Source of the DNA: JBBRQP01 sp038226175 | GTDB lineage: Bacteria > Cyanobacteriota > Cyanobacteriia > Gloeobacterales > Anthocerotibacteraceae | Direction of reading: 5' to 3' | NCBI GenBank assembly: GCA_038226175.1 | Contig: JBBRQP010000033.1 | Coordinates: forward strand, 1 to 29,582 | DNA length: 29,582 nucleotides | Part shown: piece after piece, positions 14,084 through 22,497 of the stretch | Position numbering within the stretch: position 1 is the stretch's first letter | Layout of the letters: each line of letters starts with the position of its first letter | Made by a program: the position numbers and the translations under genes | The notes under the pieces: model-generated | The model's input: the letters and a program-made list of their open reading frames with translations, nothing else | What the model was told of the DNA's origin: nothing | The model's database searches: none

Positions 14084-16774
14084 ATGAACGGACAACGCCC
14101 TGACCCCGATCAACTGCTGGCACGTGTGCAAGCTGAAGAAACCCGCGCCCAACAAGGCAAACTCAAAATTTTCTTCGGAGCAGCAGCAGGTGTCGGTAAA
14201 ACTTACACCATGTTAGAAGCGGCACGAGCCCAGCAAGCCGCTGGCGTAAGAGTTCTCGTGGGCTATGTAGAATTACACGGACGCCAAGAAACCGAAGCTC
14301 TCCTCGATGGTCTAGAACAATTACCCCTGCGCCAAATGGCCTATCAAGACCGCTCCTTCAAAGAATTTGACCTAGAACAAGCCCTAGCCTTACATCCTGA
14401 GTTGATTTTGGTAGATGAATTTGCTCATACCAATGCCCCCGGCTCGCGCCATCCCAAACGCTGGCAAGACATCGAAGAACTGCTGCAAGCGGGGATCAAT
14501 GTCTACACCACTGTCAATGTCCAGCACTTAGAAAGTCTCAATGATGTGGTGGCTCAGATTACGGGTGTGGTCGTGCGTGAGACCATTCCCGATACGTTAT
14601 TTGCGCTGGCTGACGAAGTAGAACTAGTTGACTTACCGCCTGATAACCTCCTGCAACGGCTCAAGGATGGCAAAATTTATCTGCCGGCTCAAGCCCAAAA
14701 TGCTCTCACTAACTTCTTTCGCAAGGGAAACTTGATTGCCTTACGGGAGTTGGCTTTGCGGCGTACTGCCGAACGGGTCGAAGCTCAAATGCAAGACTAT
14801 CGGCGCGATAACGCCATTACCCAAACTTGGCCCGCTGGCGAAAAAATATTGGTATGTGTTGGGCCTAGTCCGCTTTCGGCGCGCTTAATTCGGACGACCT
14901 GCCGGATGGCCTCACGCTTACCTGCGGACTGGATTGCCGTCTATGTAGAAACGCCCCAATCGGCTAATTTGCCCGCCCCAGACCGCCAGCGTGTGACCCA
15001 AAATCTCCGCTTAGCCGAGCAGCTCGGCGCACAAACCATGACCTTGACCGGGCAAAAGATTAGCGAAGAACTACTGCTCTATGCCCGTCGTACCAATGCC
15101 TCCAAGATTGTAATTGGTAAACCTGCCGGGTCTTCGCGCTGGAAAGAACTGCTATTTGGGTCACTTGTCGATGACTTGGTGCGCAGCAGTGGTGAGATTG
15201 ATCTCTATGTAATTAATGGAGATACCAGTACTGAGCGCGAAGCTATCCCTACACCCAAAGCAGCTCCCATTGATTGGGCAGCCTATGGCTGGAGTGTTTT
15301 GGTTGTAGCCGGGTGTACTGCTGTTGCCCGCTTGATATTTCCCTATTTTGATGCAGCGAATCTGGTGATGCTCTATTTACTAGGGGTAGTAGGTGTTGCT
15401 AGTCGCTTTGGACGCGGGGCTTCGATACTCGCCTCGGTGCTTAGTGTAATTGCCTTTGATTTCTTTTGTGTACCCCCTTATTACAGTTTTGCCGTAGCTG
15501 ATACCCAATATTTGGTGACCTTTGGCGTATTACTGGTGGTGGCATTAGTGATCAGTCGCTTGACCGTGCGCACCCGTCAACAGGCTGAGGCCGCCCGTCA
15601 ACGCGAGCGACGCACAGCAAGTCTTTATGCGATGAGTCGAGATTTGGCGAGTGCGCGGGGTAGAGAGGATTTGGTTGCAATTACCCTACGTCAGATTAAA
15701 GAAGTTTTTGGGGGTGATCCGGTGATTTTGTTGCCGGATGCCCAGGGTAGTCTGACAGCCGCTAGTACACTCTCACAACCGGATCATAACGAAATCGGTG
15801 TGGCACAGTGGGTTCTCGATCGTGGTGCGATGGCAGGCCAAGGCACCAACACCTTACCCGGCGCTAAGGGCTTATATTTGCCCCTCCAGGTTTCACAAAA
15901 AACACTCGGGGTCGTGGGTATCTTTATGGATGAACCGCTTGCGCCCGAACCCTTACATTTACTCGAAACCTTTGTGAGTCAAACAGCGATTGCCCTAGAG
16001 CGCGACCAGCTCGCAAACCAAGCCCAACAAGCCCAGGTACAAGTCCAAACCGAACAGTTACGTAATACGCTACTCAGCTCGGTTTCCCATGATTTGCGTA
16101 CGCCCCTAGCGGTGATCACGGGTGCTAGTAGTAGTTTACTTGCAACCGAACCCACCACATCCAGCCGTTATGAGTTGTTAGAAACCATTTATGAAGAATC
16201 TGATCATCTCAATCGCTTGGTGCGTAATCTCCTGGATATGACCCGACTCGAAGGCGGCACTATTATACTCAATCGCGAATGGCAACCCCTCGAAGAAGTT
16301 ATTGGTGCTGCACTCTCAAGGCTAGAGAAATCCTTACACCAACATATCCTTACAACCCAGTTGCCCCCTGATTTACCTTTGGTCTGTATCGATAGTTTGT
16401 TGATTACCCAAGTTCTGATCAATTTATTAGAAAATGCTCTCAAATATACCCCAGCCCAAAGTGCGATTGAGATTAGTGCGCTGTTTGATCATAATGCGAT
16501 CACCGTGACGCTTCAAGATAATGGACCGGGCTTAATCGCTGGTCACGAAGAACAAATTTTTGAAAAGTTTTACCGTGCTCAGCCGGCAGGTCTCGCCACG
16601 GGCGTGGGGCTAGGACTGACAATTTGTCGGGCAATTATCGAGGCACATGGTGGTAAAATCTGGGCAGAAAATAATGTATTAGGCGGAGCTAGGTTTTGTT
16701 TTACCTTGCCGATTACCGAACCCCCGCCTCTACCACAAGCGGAAGAAGCTATCCCAAGGGACACGCCACTATGA
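14084..16774 (+). CDS. kdpD: Full-length osmosensitive K+ channel sensor histidine kinase
   Basis: An 896-residue membrane kinase that senses K+ limitation and phosphorylates KdpE. In order: N-terminal KdpD domain with Walker A-like GAAAGVGKT (32-40) and LILVDEFAHTNAPG (107-120); a universal-stress-type domain (about 250-375); four closely spaced membrane helices (about 397-495) including VLYLLGVV-like and VLSVIAFDFFCVPP; a GAF-like region; the HisKA H-box SVSHDLRTP with His669; and an ATPase domain with NLLENALKYTP and GLGLTICRAIIEAHGG. Many cyanobacteria, as I recall, carry only a short KdpD that ends after the N-terminal domain, so this complete form is notable. The stop overlaps the kdpE start by four bases (ATGA). 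Confidence 0.95.
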   Translation: MNGQRPDPDQLLARVQAEETRAQQGKLKIFFGAAAGVGKTYTMLEAARAQQAAGVRVLVGYVELHGRQETEALLDGLEQLPLRQMAYQDRSFKEFDLEQALALHPELILVDEFAHTNAPGSRHPKRWQDIEELLQAGINVYTTVNVQHLESLNDVVAQITGVVVRETIPDTLFALADEVELVDLPPDNLLQRLKDGKIYLPAQAQNALTNFFRKGNLIALRELALRRTAERVEAQMQDYRRDNAITQTWPAGEKILVCVGPSPLSARLIRTTCRMASRLPADWIAVYVETPQSANLPAPDRQRVTQNLRLAEQLGAQTMTLTGQKISEELLLYARRTNASKIVIGKPAGSSRWKELLFGSLVDDLVRSSGEIDLYVINGDTSTEREAIPTPKAAPIDWAAYGWSVLVVAGCTAVARLIFPYFDAANLVMLYLLGVVGVASRFGRGASILASVLSVIAFDFFCVPPYYSFAVADTQYLVTFGVLLVVALVISRLTVRTRQQAEAARQRERRTASLYAMSRDLASARGREDLVAITLRQIKEVFGGDPVILLPDAQGSLTAASTLSQPDHNEIGVAQWVLDRGAMAGQGTNTLPGAKGLYLPLQVSQKTLGVVGIFMDEPLAPEPLHLLETFVSQTAIALERDQLANQAQQAQVQVQTEQLRNTLLSSVSHDLRTPLAVITGASSSLLATEPTTSSRYELLETIYEESDHLNRLVRNLLDMTRLEGGTIILNREWQPLEEVIGAALSRLEKSLHQHILTTQLPPDLPLVCIDSLLITQVLINLLENALKYTPAQSAIEISALFDHNAITVTLQDNGPGLIAGHEEQIFEKFYRAQPAGLATGVGLGLTICRAIIEAHGGKIWAENNVLGGARFCFTLPITEPPPLPQAEEAIPRDTPL

Positions 16775-17469
16775 ATGCTTTAGCACCATTAATTTTGATT
16801 GTGGAAGATGAACCCCAAATCCGCCGTTTTTTGAGGGCTTCGCTACCGAGTTATGGCTACCGTTTGCTCGAGGCGACGACCGCACAGCAGGGATTATTAC
16901 AGGCAGTAAGCCAGCGGCCTGACTTGATTTTGCTGGATCTAGGGTTGCCAGATTTGGATGGGTTGCAGGTGATTCACCAACTACGAGAATGGACGGCGCT
17001 ACCGATTATTGTGCTTTCTGCACGAGGTCAAGAGCAAGATAAAATCACCGCTCTCGAAGCAGGAGCAGATGACTATTTGACCAAACCCTTCGGTGTTGGT
17101 GAATTGGTGGCACGGGTACGCGTCGCGCTGCGTCATGGGGCGGCACATTCACAACCAGAAGAACCCCTTTTTACTCTAGATACCCTGCGAGTAGACTTAG
17201 CTAAACGGCAGGTCTTTGTGGCAGAAGTAGAATGCCATCTCACACCGCTCGAGTACAAACTGCTGATTACACTGATTCGTCATGCTGGTAAGGTGCTGAC
17301 CCATCGCCATTTACTCAAGGAAGTTTGGGGCGCGGCCTATGTGGATGAAAATCACTATTTGCGGGTCTACATGGGACAACTGCGCCATAAGTTGGAAGCT
17401 GATCCGACCCGTCCGCGCTATTTGATTACAGAACCCGGTGTTGGCTATCGCTTACGCGTAGAGAGTTGA
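16771..17469 (+). CDS. kdpE: Kdp response regulator, OmpR/PhoB type
   Basis: A 232-residue regulator. The receiver domain (about 5-120) has the acidic pair Glu12-Asp13 in IVEDEPQ, the phospho-acceptor Asp56 in LILLDLGLPDLDG, and the TKPFG lysine segment. The C-terminal winged helix (about 135-230) shows LTPLEYKLLITLIRHAGKV and a recognition region ending RYLITEPGVGYRL. ATG 16771 overlaps the kdpD stop (ATGA), showing translational coupling. It should activate kdp transcription when phosphorylated by KdpD. An in-frame ATG-like reading starting at 16696 lies inside kdpD and is not the likely start. Confidence 0.95.
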   Translation: MNALAPLILIVEDEPQIRRFLRASLPSYGYRLLEATTAQQGLLQAVSQRPDLILLDLGLPDLDGLQVIHQLREWTALPIIVLSARGQEQDKITALEAGADDYLTKPFGVGELVARVRVALRHGAAHSQPEEPLFTLDTLRVDLAKRQVFVAEVECHLTPLEYKLLITLIRHAGKVLTHRHLLKEVWGAAYVDENHYLRVYMGQLRHKLEADPTRPRYLITEPGVGYRLRVES

Positions 17470-17552
17470 GTTGGTGTAACCAAGACTGTTGCAAAATCTG
17501 AGCAACCCCTTCATAATCAGCGTATCTAATTTTTTAGTAGGAGATAATACCC

Positions 17553-19268
17553 ATGAGTAGCCCACATTCTATCGCTGAGCTAGACCTTACGCCTTTACCT
17601 GGTAAAACTTACTGGAATACCGAACGTGAACCCCAAGAGGACTTTATTTATTTTTTGTTAGTAGACCGATTTCATGATGATCAGGTTCGTACATCTGCTG
17701 ATACGACAAGCCGTTCGGTAAGTAATGCTAGCTCTGCCCAACTCAAACAATTTTGTGGTGGCACGCTCAAGGGTATCCTCAAGCATTTAGATTACATTGA
17801 TAATCTTGGCTGCACGGCACTTTGGTTGAGTCCAGTTTTTGAAAATAATCCAGACCCTGATAAATATCATGGTTATGCGATACAAAATTATCTCAGTATT
17901 GACCCCCGCTTTGGCACAAAACAGGATCTTATGGATCTCGTCCAAGCCGCCCATGACCGTCACATGCGCGTCTATTTGGATGCTGTAGTTAATCATGCGG
18001 GGGATATTTTTGCCTATCCCGGCGATTTTCCCTATTTTTATGCACCCGGTCAAGATGGGCAAGGCACCGAATTTATGTTTGGCTCTTGGCGTAAAACTGA
18101 CCGCCCGGTGCCCTTAGAACTTAAAAATCCTAACTATTATTTCCGCATGGGACAAATTCGGGAGGGTCATTGGGATGATTACCCGGAGACCCAAAATGGT
18201 GATTTTTTCTCGCTCAAAGGCTTCAAAAATGATGAAAGTGCCGATGGCTTGGCTTTACAAGAAATTCTCATCCAAGCTCATTGTTACTGGATTCGTGAGG
18301 CCGATATTGATGGGTTGCGTATGGATGCTGTCAAACACATGGGAGAACTGGCGGTTGCCCGCTTCTGTTCACAAATTCGTGAATATGCCTACCGCTTGGG
18401 TAAACGCTCGTTTTTTCTATTTGGTGAACTCGTAGCAGGCGATGACGGTATTGACCGCTATATCGGGCCTAATACCTCGACTAAAGTCGATCAAAAAACA
18501 GTTTATTTTGGGATCAACTCGGTACTTGATTTTCCGCTCAATGGCGTATTACCCGGTGTCATCAAAGGCTTTGGCTCACCCCTAGCCCTGTTTGAGCGCT
18601 ACGAACGCCAACGCAACCGTGCCCTCAGTCGCGGGGAACTGGGTCGCTATTTAGTGACATTTTTGGATAATCATGATCAAATCGGGTCAGACCCTAAACG
18701 ACGTTTTGCCGCAGAGGCTCCGGATCAGCAGGTGATTGCGGGGATTGGTTATTTACTCTGTGCTTTGGGTACGCCTTGCATTTATTACGGAACCGAGCAG
18801 GGCTTAGGAGGTAAGGGCAATGGCGATGAATTTATCCGTGAACCGCTGTTTGACCTGGCTGACCCGACGCGCAATTTTTTAAATCCTGCGTGTACTATTT
18901 ACCAAAAGATCGCTGAGTTAACCGCCATATATCGCCAGCAGCCAGCTTTACGTTTCGGACGGATGTATTTCCGCGAGATTTCCGGCAATGGTTTCGATTT
19001 TGGGCTACCCCAAGGTCAACCTTGTACCTTAGCGTTTTCTCGATTGCTGGGTGGTGAAGAAATTTTGGTTGCTTACAACACGTCGTCTATAGAAAAACGT
19101 CAGGATTATGTGATCATCGATAGCAATATCCATCAAAAAAATGGCAAATTGACGTACCTCTACGGCAAAACGGGTACGGTTTCTGTGCTAGAGCATCGCG
19201 ATCCCGGAAATGCGGCTCTTTTTGTGCAACTGGAGCTTGAGCCGTTAGATTTTGTGATTTTGATATAA
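17553..19268 (+). CDS. Alpha-amylase family (GH13) glycoside hydrolase
   Basis: A 571-residue enzyme acting on alpha-glucans. All four GH13 motifs are visible: region I DAVVNH (143-148), region II GLRMDAVKH (254-262) with the nucleophile Asp258, region III FGELVAG with acid/base Glu292, and region IV FLDNHD (370-375). There is no clear signal peptide, so it probably works in the cytoplasm on glycogen or maltodextrins. Whether it hydrolyses or transfers cannot be told from sequence alone. AGGAG lies about 8 bases before ATG 17553. It follows kdpE by 83 bases on the same strand and may be read with it, though no function links them. Its stop is two bases from that of the convergent pilin gene. 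Confidence 0.93.
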   Translation: MSSPHSIAELDLTPLPGKTYWNTEREPQEDFIYFLLVDRFHDDQVRTSADTTSRSVSNASSAQLKQFCGGTLKGILKHLDYIDNLGCTALWLSPVFENNPDPDKYHGYAIQNYLSIDPRFGTKQDLMDLVQAAHDRHMRVYLDAVVNHAGDIFAYPGDFPYFYAPGQDGQGTEFMFGSWRKTDRPVPLELKNPNYYFRMGQIREGHWDDYPETQNGDFFSLKGFKNDESADGLALQEILIQAHCYWIREADIDGLRMDAVKHMGELAVARFCSQIREYAYRLGKRSFFLFGELVAGDDGIDRYIGPNTSTKVDQKTVYFGINSVLDFPLNGVLPGVIKGFGSPLALFERYERQRNRALSRGELGRYLVTFLDNHDQIGSDPKRRFAAEAPDQQVIAGIGYLLCALGTPCIYYGTEQGLGGKGNGDEFIREPLFDLADPTRNFLNPACTIYQKIAELTAIYRQQPALRFGRMYFREISGNGFDFGLPQGQPCTLAFSRLLGGEEILVAYNTSSIEKRQDYVIIDSNIHQKNGKLTYLYGKTGTVSVLEHRDPGNAALFVQLELEPLDFVILI

Positions 19269-19270
19269 AT

Positions 19271-20005
19271 TTAGTTGACGGGTGTTGTAGCAGTTGTAGG
19301 CGAACTATCCAAATCAGCCGCAGCGATATTTTTGGCATATACATAGAGTTCGCGGGTCAGAGGTTTACATTGTAGTGTGGTGCTCTCTGGCGTGCATAAC
19401 TGCGCTTGCCGGCGCAACTCTAAGGGACGCAGACCGTTAACAATTAAAAGACCGCCATGATTATCGTCAGCGGCAACAAAAACCAAACCACTCTGACCGG
19501 GATCTCGCGTATCTAAAGGCTGAACATAGGGACTGATGAGTTGGAGGCGTGTCGGGTTGATGTTGAGTTCACCCTTAGCTGGCAGATCCTGTAATCGCTT
19601 AAATGGCGGAGATTGCCAGCGATATAACGCCCCGCGCAATGCCCCATAACGCTTCTGGAAATCTGGGTCAGTATAGGGAAACCCTTTAGGTAAGGCACCA
19701 AGTAGATAGAGAACAATGGTGTATTGACCTGCTTGGGGCACAACGAGGGCCAAAGTCACTGTGCCTGGTAGATTTTTTATGTCTATAAATTCATCTACGG
19801 GCAGTAAGGCATTAGCTTCTTCGATATCCAAACTCACCCAACGCAGGGTTAGTTCTACTTCCGTTTGTAGACGTTCTGTACCCTGTTCCTGGGCAGCCCG
19901 GCTGGTAAATAGCAAAAGACCACTAATCAAAGCCAAGACCACAATCGCCGAGAGAATCGCCGAGAGCAGTAACTCAATGAGGGTAAAACCCTTAGCTGGG
20001 CGCAT
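19271..20005 (-). CDS. Prepilin-type protein, PilW/HpsC-like
   Basis: A 244-residue minor pilin or pseudopilin. The short leader MRPAK is followed by the prepilin peptidase site G|FTLIELLLSAI (Gly6/Phe7, with Glu at mature position 5) and a hydrophobic helix. The rest is a large periplasmic domain with TLRWVSLDIEEAN and a Cys pair in QLCTPESTTLQCKPL. ATG 20005 is chosen over 20041 because GGAG lies 7 bases upstream; it overlaps the preceding gene by 14 bases. Length and position fit PilW-like minor pilins, or HpsC of cyanobacterial polysaccharide-secretion loci. It is the last of three such genes. Confidence 0.8.
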   Translation of the reverse strand: MRPAKGFTLIELLLSAILSAIVVLALISGLLLFTSRAAQEQGTERLQTEVELTLRWVSLDIEEANALLPVDEFIDIKNLPGTVTLALVVPQAGQYTIVLYLLGALPKGFPYTDPDFQKRYGALRGALYRWQSPPFKRLQDLPAKGELNINPTRLQLISPYVQPLDTRDPGQSGLVFVAADDNHGGLLIVNGLRPLELRRQAQLCTPESTTLQCKPLTRELYVYAKNIAAADLDSSPTTATTPVN

Positions 20006-20555
20006 CAGGTCGCTCCTGAGGTAATGTCCAAACCGTGCCACTGATACTGGCTACGTACAGGGCATAAGGAGCTAAGTTGAGTTGACGATGACCGACCACC
20101 ACCCGTTTTAGGACATCGCCATTATCGACAACTTTACCTTGCTCATCAAAGGCAATCTCGTCATCTAAGAGGGGTTGACCCGTGAGATCACGTTTAGCTG
20201 AGTTGACAAAATCCGTATCAACAAAATAAATATTTTGCGGTAGCGGCGCTAGGGCGATACGCTCAGCTGGAGCACAGTTGCCCTTGGGTGCATCACATAA
20301 CCAGTAGGCATTATTCGCCAGATCAAATTCTAAATGAACGACCCGACTACGACTCAGTGCCCGCTCTTGCGCTTGCCGAAAGCCTTCTTCAACTAAGGCC
20401 ACGCCCTGATTTAAGTCTTGCTTCGCCTTTAGTGGAGCCAAGCTCGGAAAAATTACCACCGCTAAAATGCCAAATATTACAACGGCAATCATGAGTTCGA
20501 GTAGGGTAAAGCCGCGAGCTAATCTAGGTTTGACGTGCCAAAAAGATTCGCTCAT
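19992..20555 (-). CDS. Prepilin-type protein, FimT/GspH-like
   Basis: A 187-residue pseudopilin. After a 14-residue leader ending RLAR comes the processing site G|FTLLELMIAVVIFGILAVV, a helix typical of type IV pilins and type II secretion pseudopilins with Glu at mature position 5. The globular part contains AQERALSRSRVVHLEFD, the usual continuation of GspH/FimT proteins, and two cysteines in LCDAPKGNC. It starts inside the preceding gene (ATGA overlap, stop of that gene at 20552) and overlaps the next by 14 bases, so the trio is translationally coupled. It would be cleaved by PilD and assembled at a pilus or secretion machine in the cell envelope. Confidence 0.85.
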   Translation of the reverse strand: MSESFWHVKPRLARGFTLLELMIAVVIFGILAVVIFPSLAPLKAKQDLNQGVALVEEGFRQAQERALSRSRVVHLEFDLANNAYWLCDAPKGNCAPAERIALAPLPQNIYFVDTDFVNSAKRDLTGQPLLDDEIAFDEQGKVVDNGDVLKRVVVGHRQLNLAPYALYVASISGTVWTLPQERPDAPS

Positions 20556-21175
20556 AAAGGTGACTCGGGCCGACTGATATCGGCAACTAAGACCACCAAA
20601 GGTGCGGTTAATCCTTGTGCTACAAAAGCTTCATTGCTGCCATAAATCAAGGGACGCAGGGCAACCACAGGCGTTTGGTCTAAGTCCTCAATCAGGGTTT
20701 GTTTCTCAAAAATACGCACTACTAACCGTTTCAATTCACCAGGAGGCGCACCGGGTGCATCACCGACAAATACTTGGGCTAAATAATCAGCCGTACCGTC
20801 GGCATCAGTATCCACCGGAATAATGCGTAAAGATGGCGGAATACGTCGAGAATTGGGAGCAATGGCACTGGGATCGGTGAGAGTTTGCTGATTATTAGTG
20901 GTATTCACATGATCAAAATATTCATCACTCCAGGCAAACACCATCGCTTGATGATCAAAATAACTGATGCCCTGGCTATCAAAGGTCTGCCAAAATTCGC
21001 TTACTTCGTTGATTTGTGATTGGGCAAGTTGGGCGGCCTGATTGAGCCGCTGGCTTTGTAAGCGTTTGATGCTGGAGATCGCAAAAAAAGCCGCTAAACT
21101 GGTCAATAATAAAGTCGCGATCACTACGGAGATCAAAACCTCGATCAGCGTAAATCCTTGAGTAGACCGTCTCAT
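20552..21175 (-). CDS. Prepilin-type protein, PilV/HpsB-like
   Basis: A 207-residue minor pilin and the first gene of the trio. The leader MRRSTQ is followed by G|FTLIEVLISVVIATLLLTS, with cleavage after Gly7 and Glu at mature position 5. The region IKRLQSQRLNQAAQLAQSQI after the helix is common in PilV-like proteins. The globular part ends with LVVLVADISRPESPL. Its stop overlaps the next start (ATGA). It could serve twitching pili, competence or, as hpsB does in Nostoc, polysaccharide secretion; the sequence does not decide. The upstream gap to 21268 holds no other gene. Confidence 0.82.
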   Translation of the reverse strand: MRRSTQGFTLIEVLISVVIATLLLTSLAAFFAISSIKRLQSQRLNQAAQLAQSQINEVSEFWQTFDSQGISYFDHQAMVFAWSDEYFDHVNTTNNQQTLTDPSAIAPNSRRIPPSLRIIPVDTDADGTADYLAQVFVGDAPGAPPGELKRLVVRIFEKQTLIEDLDQTPVVALRPLIYGSNEAFVAQGLTAPLVVLVADISRPESPL

Positions 21176-21267
21176 GAGCTTATTTTAACGTGAGCATCAG
21201 CAGCTCTGATACTTGGAGTTTTTCCTTTAACTATAGAAGTACCGTTTGAGGGGTTGTTCCACTGGCG

Positions 21268-21540
21268 TTAAAAGTTTAAGTCTGTTGGCATAATATTTGC
21301 TGCCAAAAAAACTGGAGTGACTGGATCATAGGGTGCTTGTAAACGGTCTAGGCATACCAGCTGTGTAGTCTCAGACCAAAGCGGTTCACCAGCGTCCGCA
21401 GGGGTAGCACGTATGAGCGAACTAACCTGACCCTTATAAAAAAGTAGGAGGTCTTCTTCCCCGTCACTCAGGACTTCGACCTGCAAAATCTCTTTGGGAT
21501 GTTGGGTGCTGTAATCACAAAACAAGTCGTAAGTTGCCAT
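21268..21540 (-). CDS. Conserved cyanobacterial protein of unknown function
   Basis: A 90-residue protein when started at the ATG at 21540 (MATYDLFCDYSTQHPKEILQ). The remainder has LLLFYKGQVSSLIRATPA and VCLDRLQAPYDPVTPVF. I have the impression of a short family conserved in cyanobacteria and plants (possibly DUF7734), but this is a recollection and not certain. There is no signal peptide or membrane helix. An in-frame ATG at 21552 is an alternative start; neither has a clear Shine-Dalgarno. It is divergent from psaF. Confidence 0.65.
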   Translation of the reverse strand: MATYDLFCDYSTQHPKEILQVEVLSDGEEDLLLFYKGQVSSLIRATPADAGEPLWSETTQLVCLDRLQAPYDPVTPVFLAANIMPTDLNF

Positions 21541-21573
21541 GGCGCTATTCATGTTGCTATTTTGTCATAATTA

Positions 21574-21591
21574 CTTACATTTCTTTACCAC
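21574..21591 (+). promoter_or_regulatory. HLR1 (RpaB-binding) motif upstream of psaF
   Basis: CTTACATT and TTTACCAC are imperfect direct repeats of the HLR1 half site (G/T)TTACA(T/A)(T/A), separated by two bases as in the consensus. HLR1 sites are bound by RpaB and control photosystem I genes by light intensity. The site ends 7 bases before the -35 of the candidate psaF promoter, a place suited to activation. Confidence 0.6.
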
Positions 21592-21598
21592 AATCCCC

Positions 21599-21628
21599 TT
21601 GGAAGTACAACCCTGCACCCGCTATGAT
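21599..21628 (+). promoter_or_regulatory. psaF: Candidate psaF promoter
   Basis: TTGGAA (21599-21604) and TATGAT (21623-21628) are spaced by 18 bases and lie about 60 bases before the psaF start, just after the HLR1 motif. Confidence 0.5.
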
Positions 21629-21686
21629 TCTGTCAGCAATCGTGCTGTTTTTTGTCCCTCAACCGTTTAGCTCGTGGGAAATTGCA

Positions 21687-22229
21687 ATGAAAGGACGCAT
21701 CTTTTTTAGTGGGTTACTAGGGGCAACCCTGGCCTTTAGCCCGAGCCTCTTGGCCGAAGATATTGGCTACACCAAAGCCTGCCCTGATGTTCAAGCCTAT
21801 ACAGACTTGAAGAAAACCCGCTTAGATGACTTTGACACCAGAATCAAAGACACCAAAGCCAAATTTGGCGAAAATAACGACCAATACAAATCTTTGGTCG
21901 ACAAAAAAGCTGAATGGCAATATCGCTATAACTTGATCGATAAAAACGCCAATTGTGATGTCAAAACTGGCTTGCCGCATTTGATTGCTGACGGACGGTG
22001 GAGCCATGCTGGTGATTTCATTATCCCAAGTTTGCTCTGGATTTATCTGACCGGTGCCTTGGCATGGGCGGGGCGGCTCTATCTAGCCAAAACCCGTAAT
22101 CCCATGGATGAAGTCCTAATTGATCTCAGTAAAGCAATCCCGGCCTTGCTTAGTGGTTTGTTGTGGCCTGTGCAAGCCATACCAGAACTACTCAGTGGCA
22201 GTATCCGTGATAGCAAAGTTAAACCCTAA
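21687..22229 (+). CDS. psaF: Photosystem I reaction centre subunit III (PsaF)
   Basis: A 180-residue thylakoid/lumenal PSI subunit. The start MKGRIFFSGLLG is followed by a signal peptide ending near LLAED (22-25). The lumenal part includes a charged helix (KKTRLDDFDTRIKDTKAKFG, residues 42-61) and Cys32 and Cys90. The conserved GLPHLIADGRWSHAGDF leads into the membrane helix IIPSLLWIYLTGALAWAG (112-129). It is about 15 residues longer than the 165-residue form I recall, the extra being in the charged lumenal part. ATG 21687 is chosen because the upstream reading has no PsaF character and GGGAA lies close by. psaJ follows after 12 bases. Confidence 0.93.
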   Translation: MKGRIFFSGLLGATLAFSPSLLAEDIGYTKACPDVQAYTDLKKTRLDDFDTRIKDTKAKFGENNDQYKSLVDKKAEWQYRYNLIDKNANCDVKTGLPHLIADGRWSHAGDFIIPSLLWIYLTGALAWAGRLYLAKTRNPMDEVLIDLSKAIPALLSGLLWPVQAIPELLSGSIRDSKVKP

Positions 22230-22241
22230 CGGAGTCCTCCC

Positions 22242-22388
22242 ATGGCTGACAATTCTTCCAACAACCCACTTTCGATTATTCGCCTAGCTCCGATTGCTGG
22301 CTTACTTTTCATTGTTAGTTCATTAGCGCTCTTGATTTTGGCAAATGTCTTGGCTAAATACCCGTTATTTCATGCCCTAACTCTGTAA
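22242..22388 (+). CDS. psaJ: Photosystem I subunit IX (PsaJ)
   Basis: A 48-residue single-helix PSI subunit, reading MADNSSNNPLSIIRLAPIAG and then a hydrophobic run ending LANVLAKYPLFHALTL. The pattern APIAG...LLILAN...YPLF fits PsaJ, whose helix pairs with PsaF. GGAG lies 7 bases before the ATG. It follows psaF by 12 bases and is followed by a strong terminator. Its length is near the 40-residue norm. Confidence 0.88.
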   Translation: MADNSSNNPLSIIRLAPIAGLLFIVSSLALLILANVLAKYPLFHALTL

Positions 22389-22405
22389 GCTCATCTCAAC
22401 TCTCT

Positions 22406-22460
22406 AACCGCGTCTTTTTGAATGTTGAAGTAATTCAGCTCACAGAGACGCGGTTTTGTT
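22406..22460 (+). terminator. Rho-independent terminator after psaFJ
   Basis: AACCGCGTCT (22406-22415) pairs with AGACGCGGTT (22446-22455), a perfect 10-bp stem with a 30-base loop, followed by TTGTTT. It separates psaFJ from the second psaJ-like gene. Confidence 0.75.
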
Positions 22461-22497
22461 TCAGGAATTAGTTTATCTAATTATTAGGGAGACGGTC

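Noticed and set aside
22456..22497. Longer N-terminus for the second psaJ-like gene
   Set aside because: It begins inside the psaFJ terminator, whereas ATG 22498 has a good GGGAG site and matches the psaJ start MADN.
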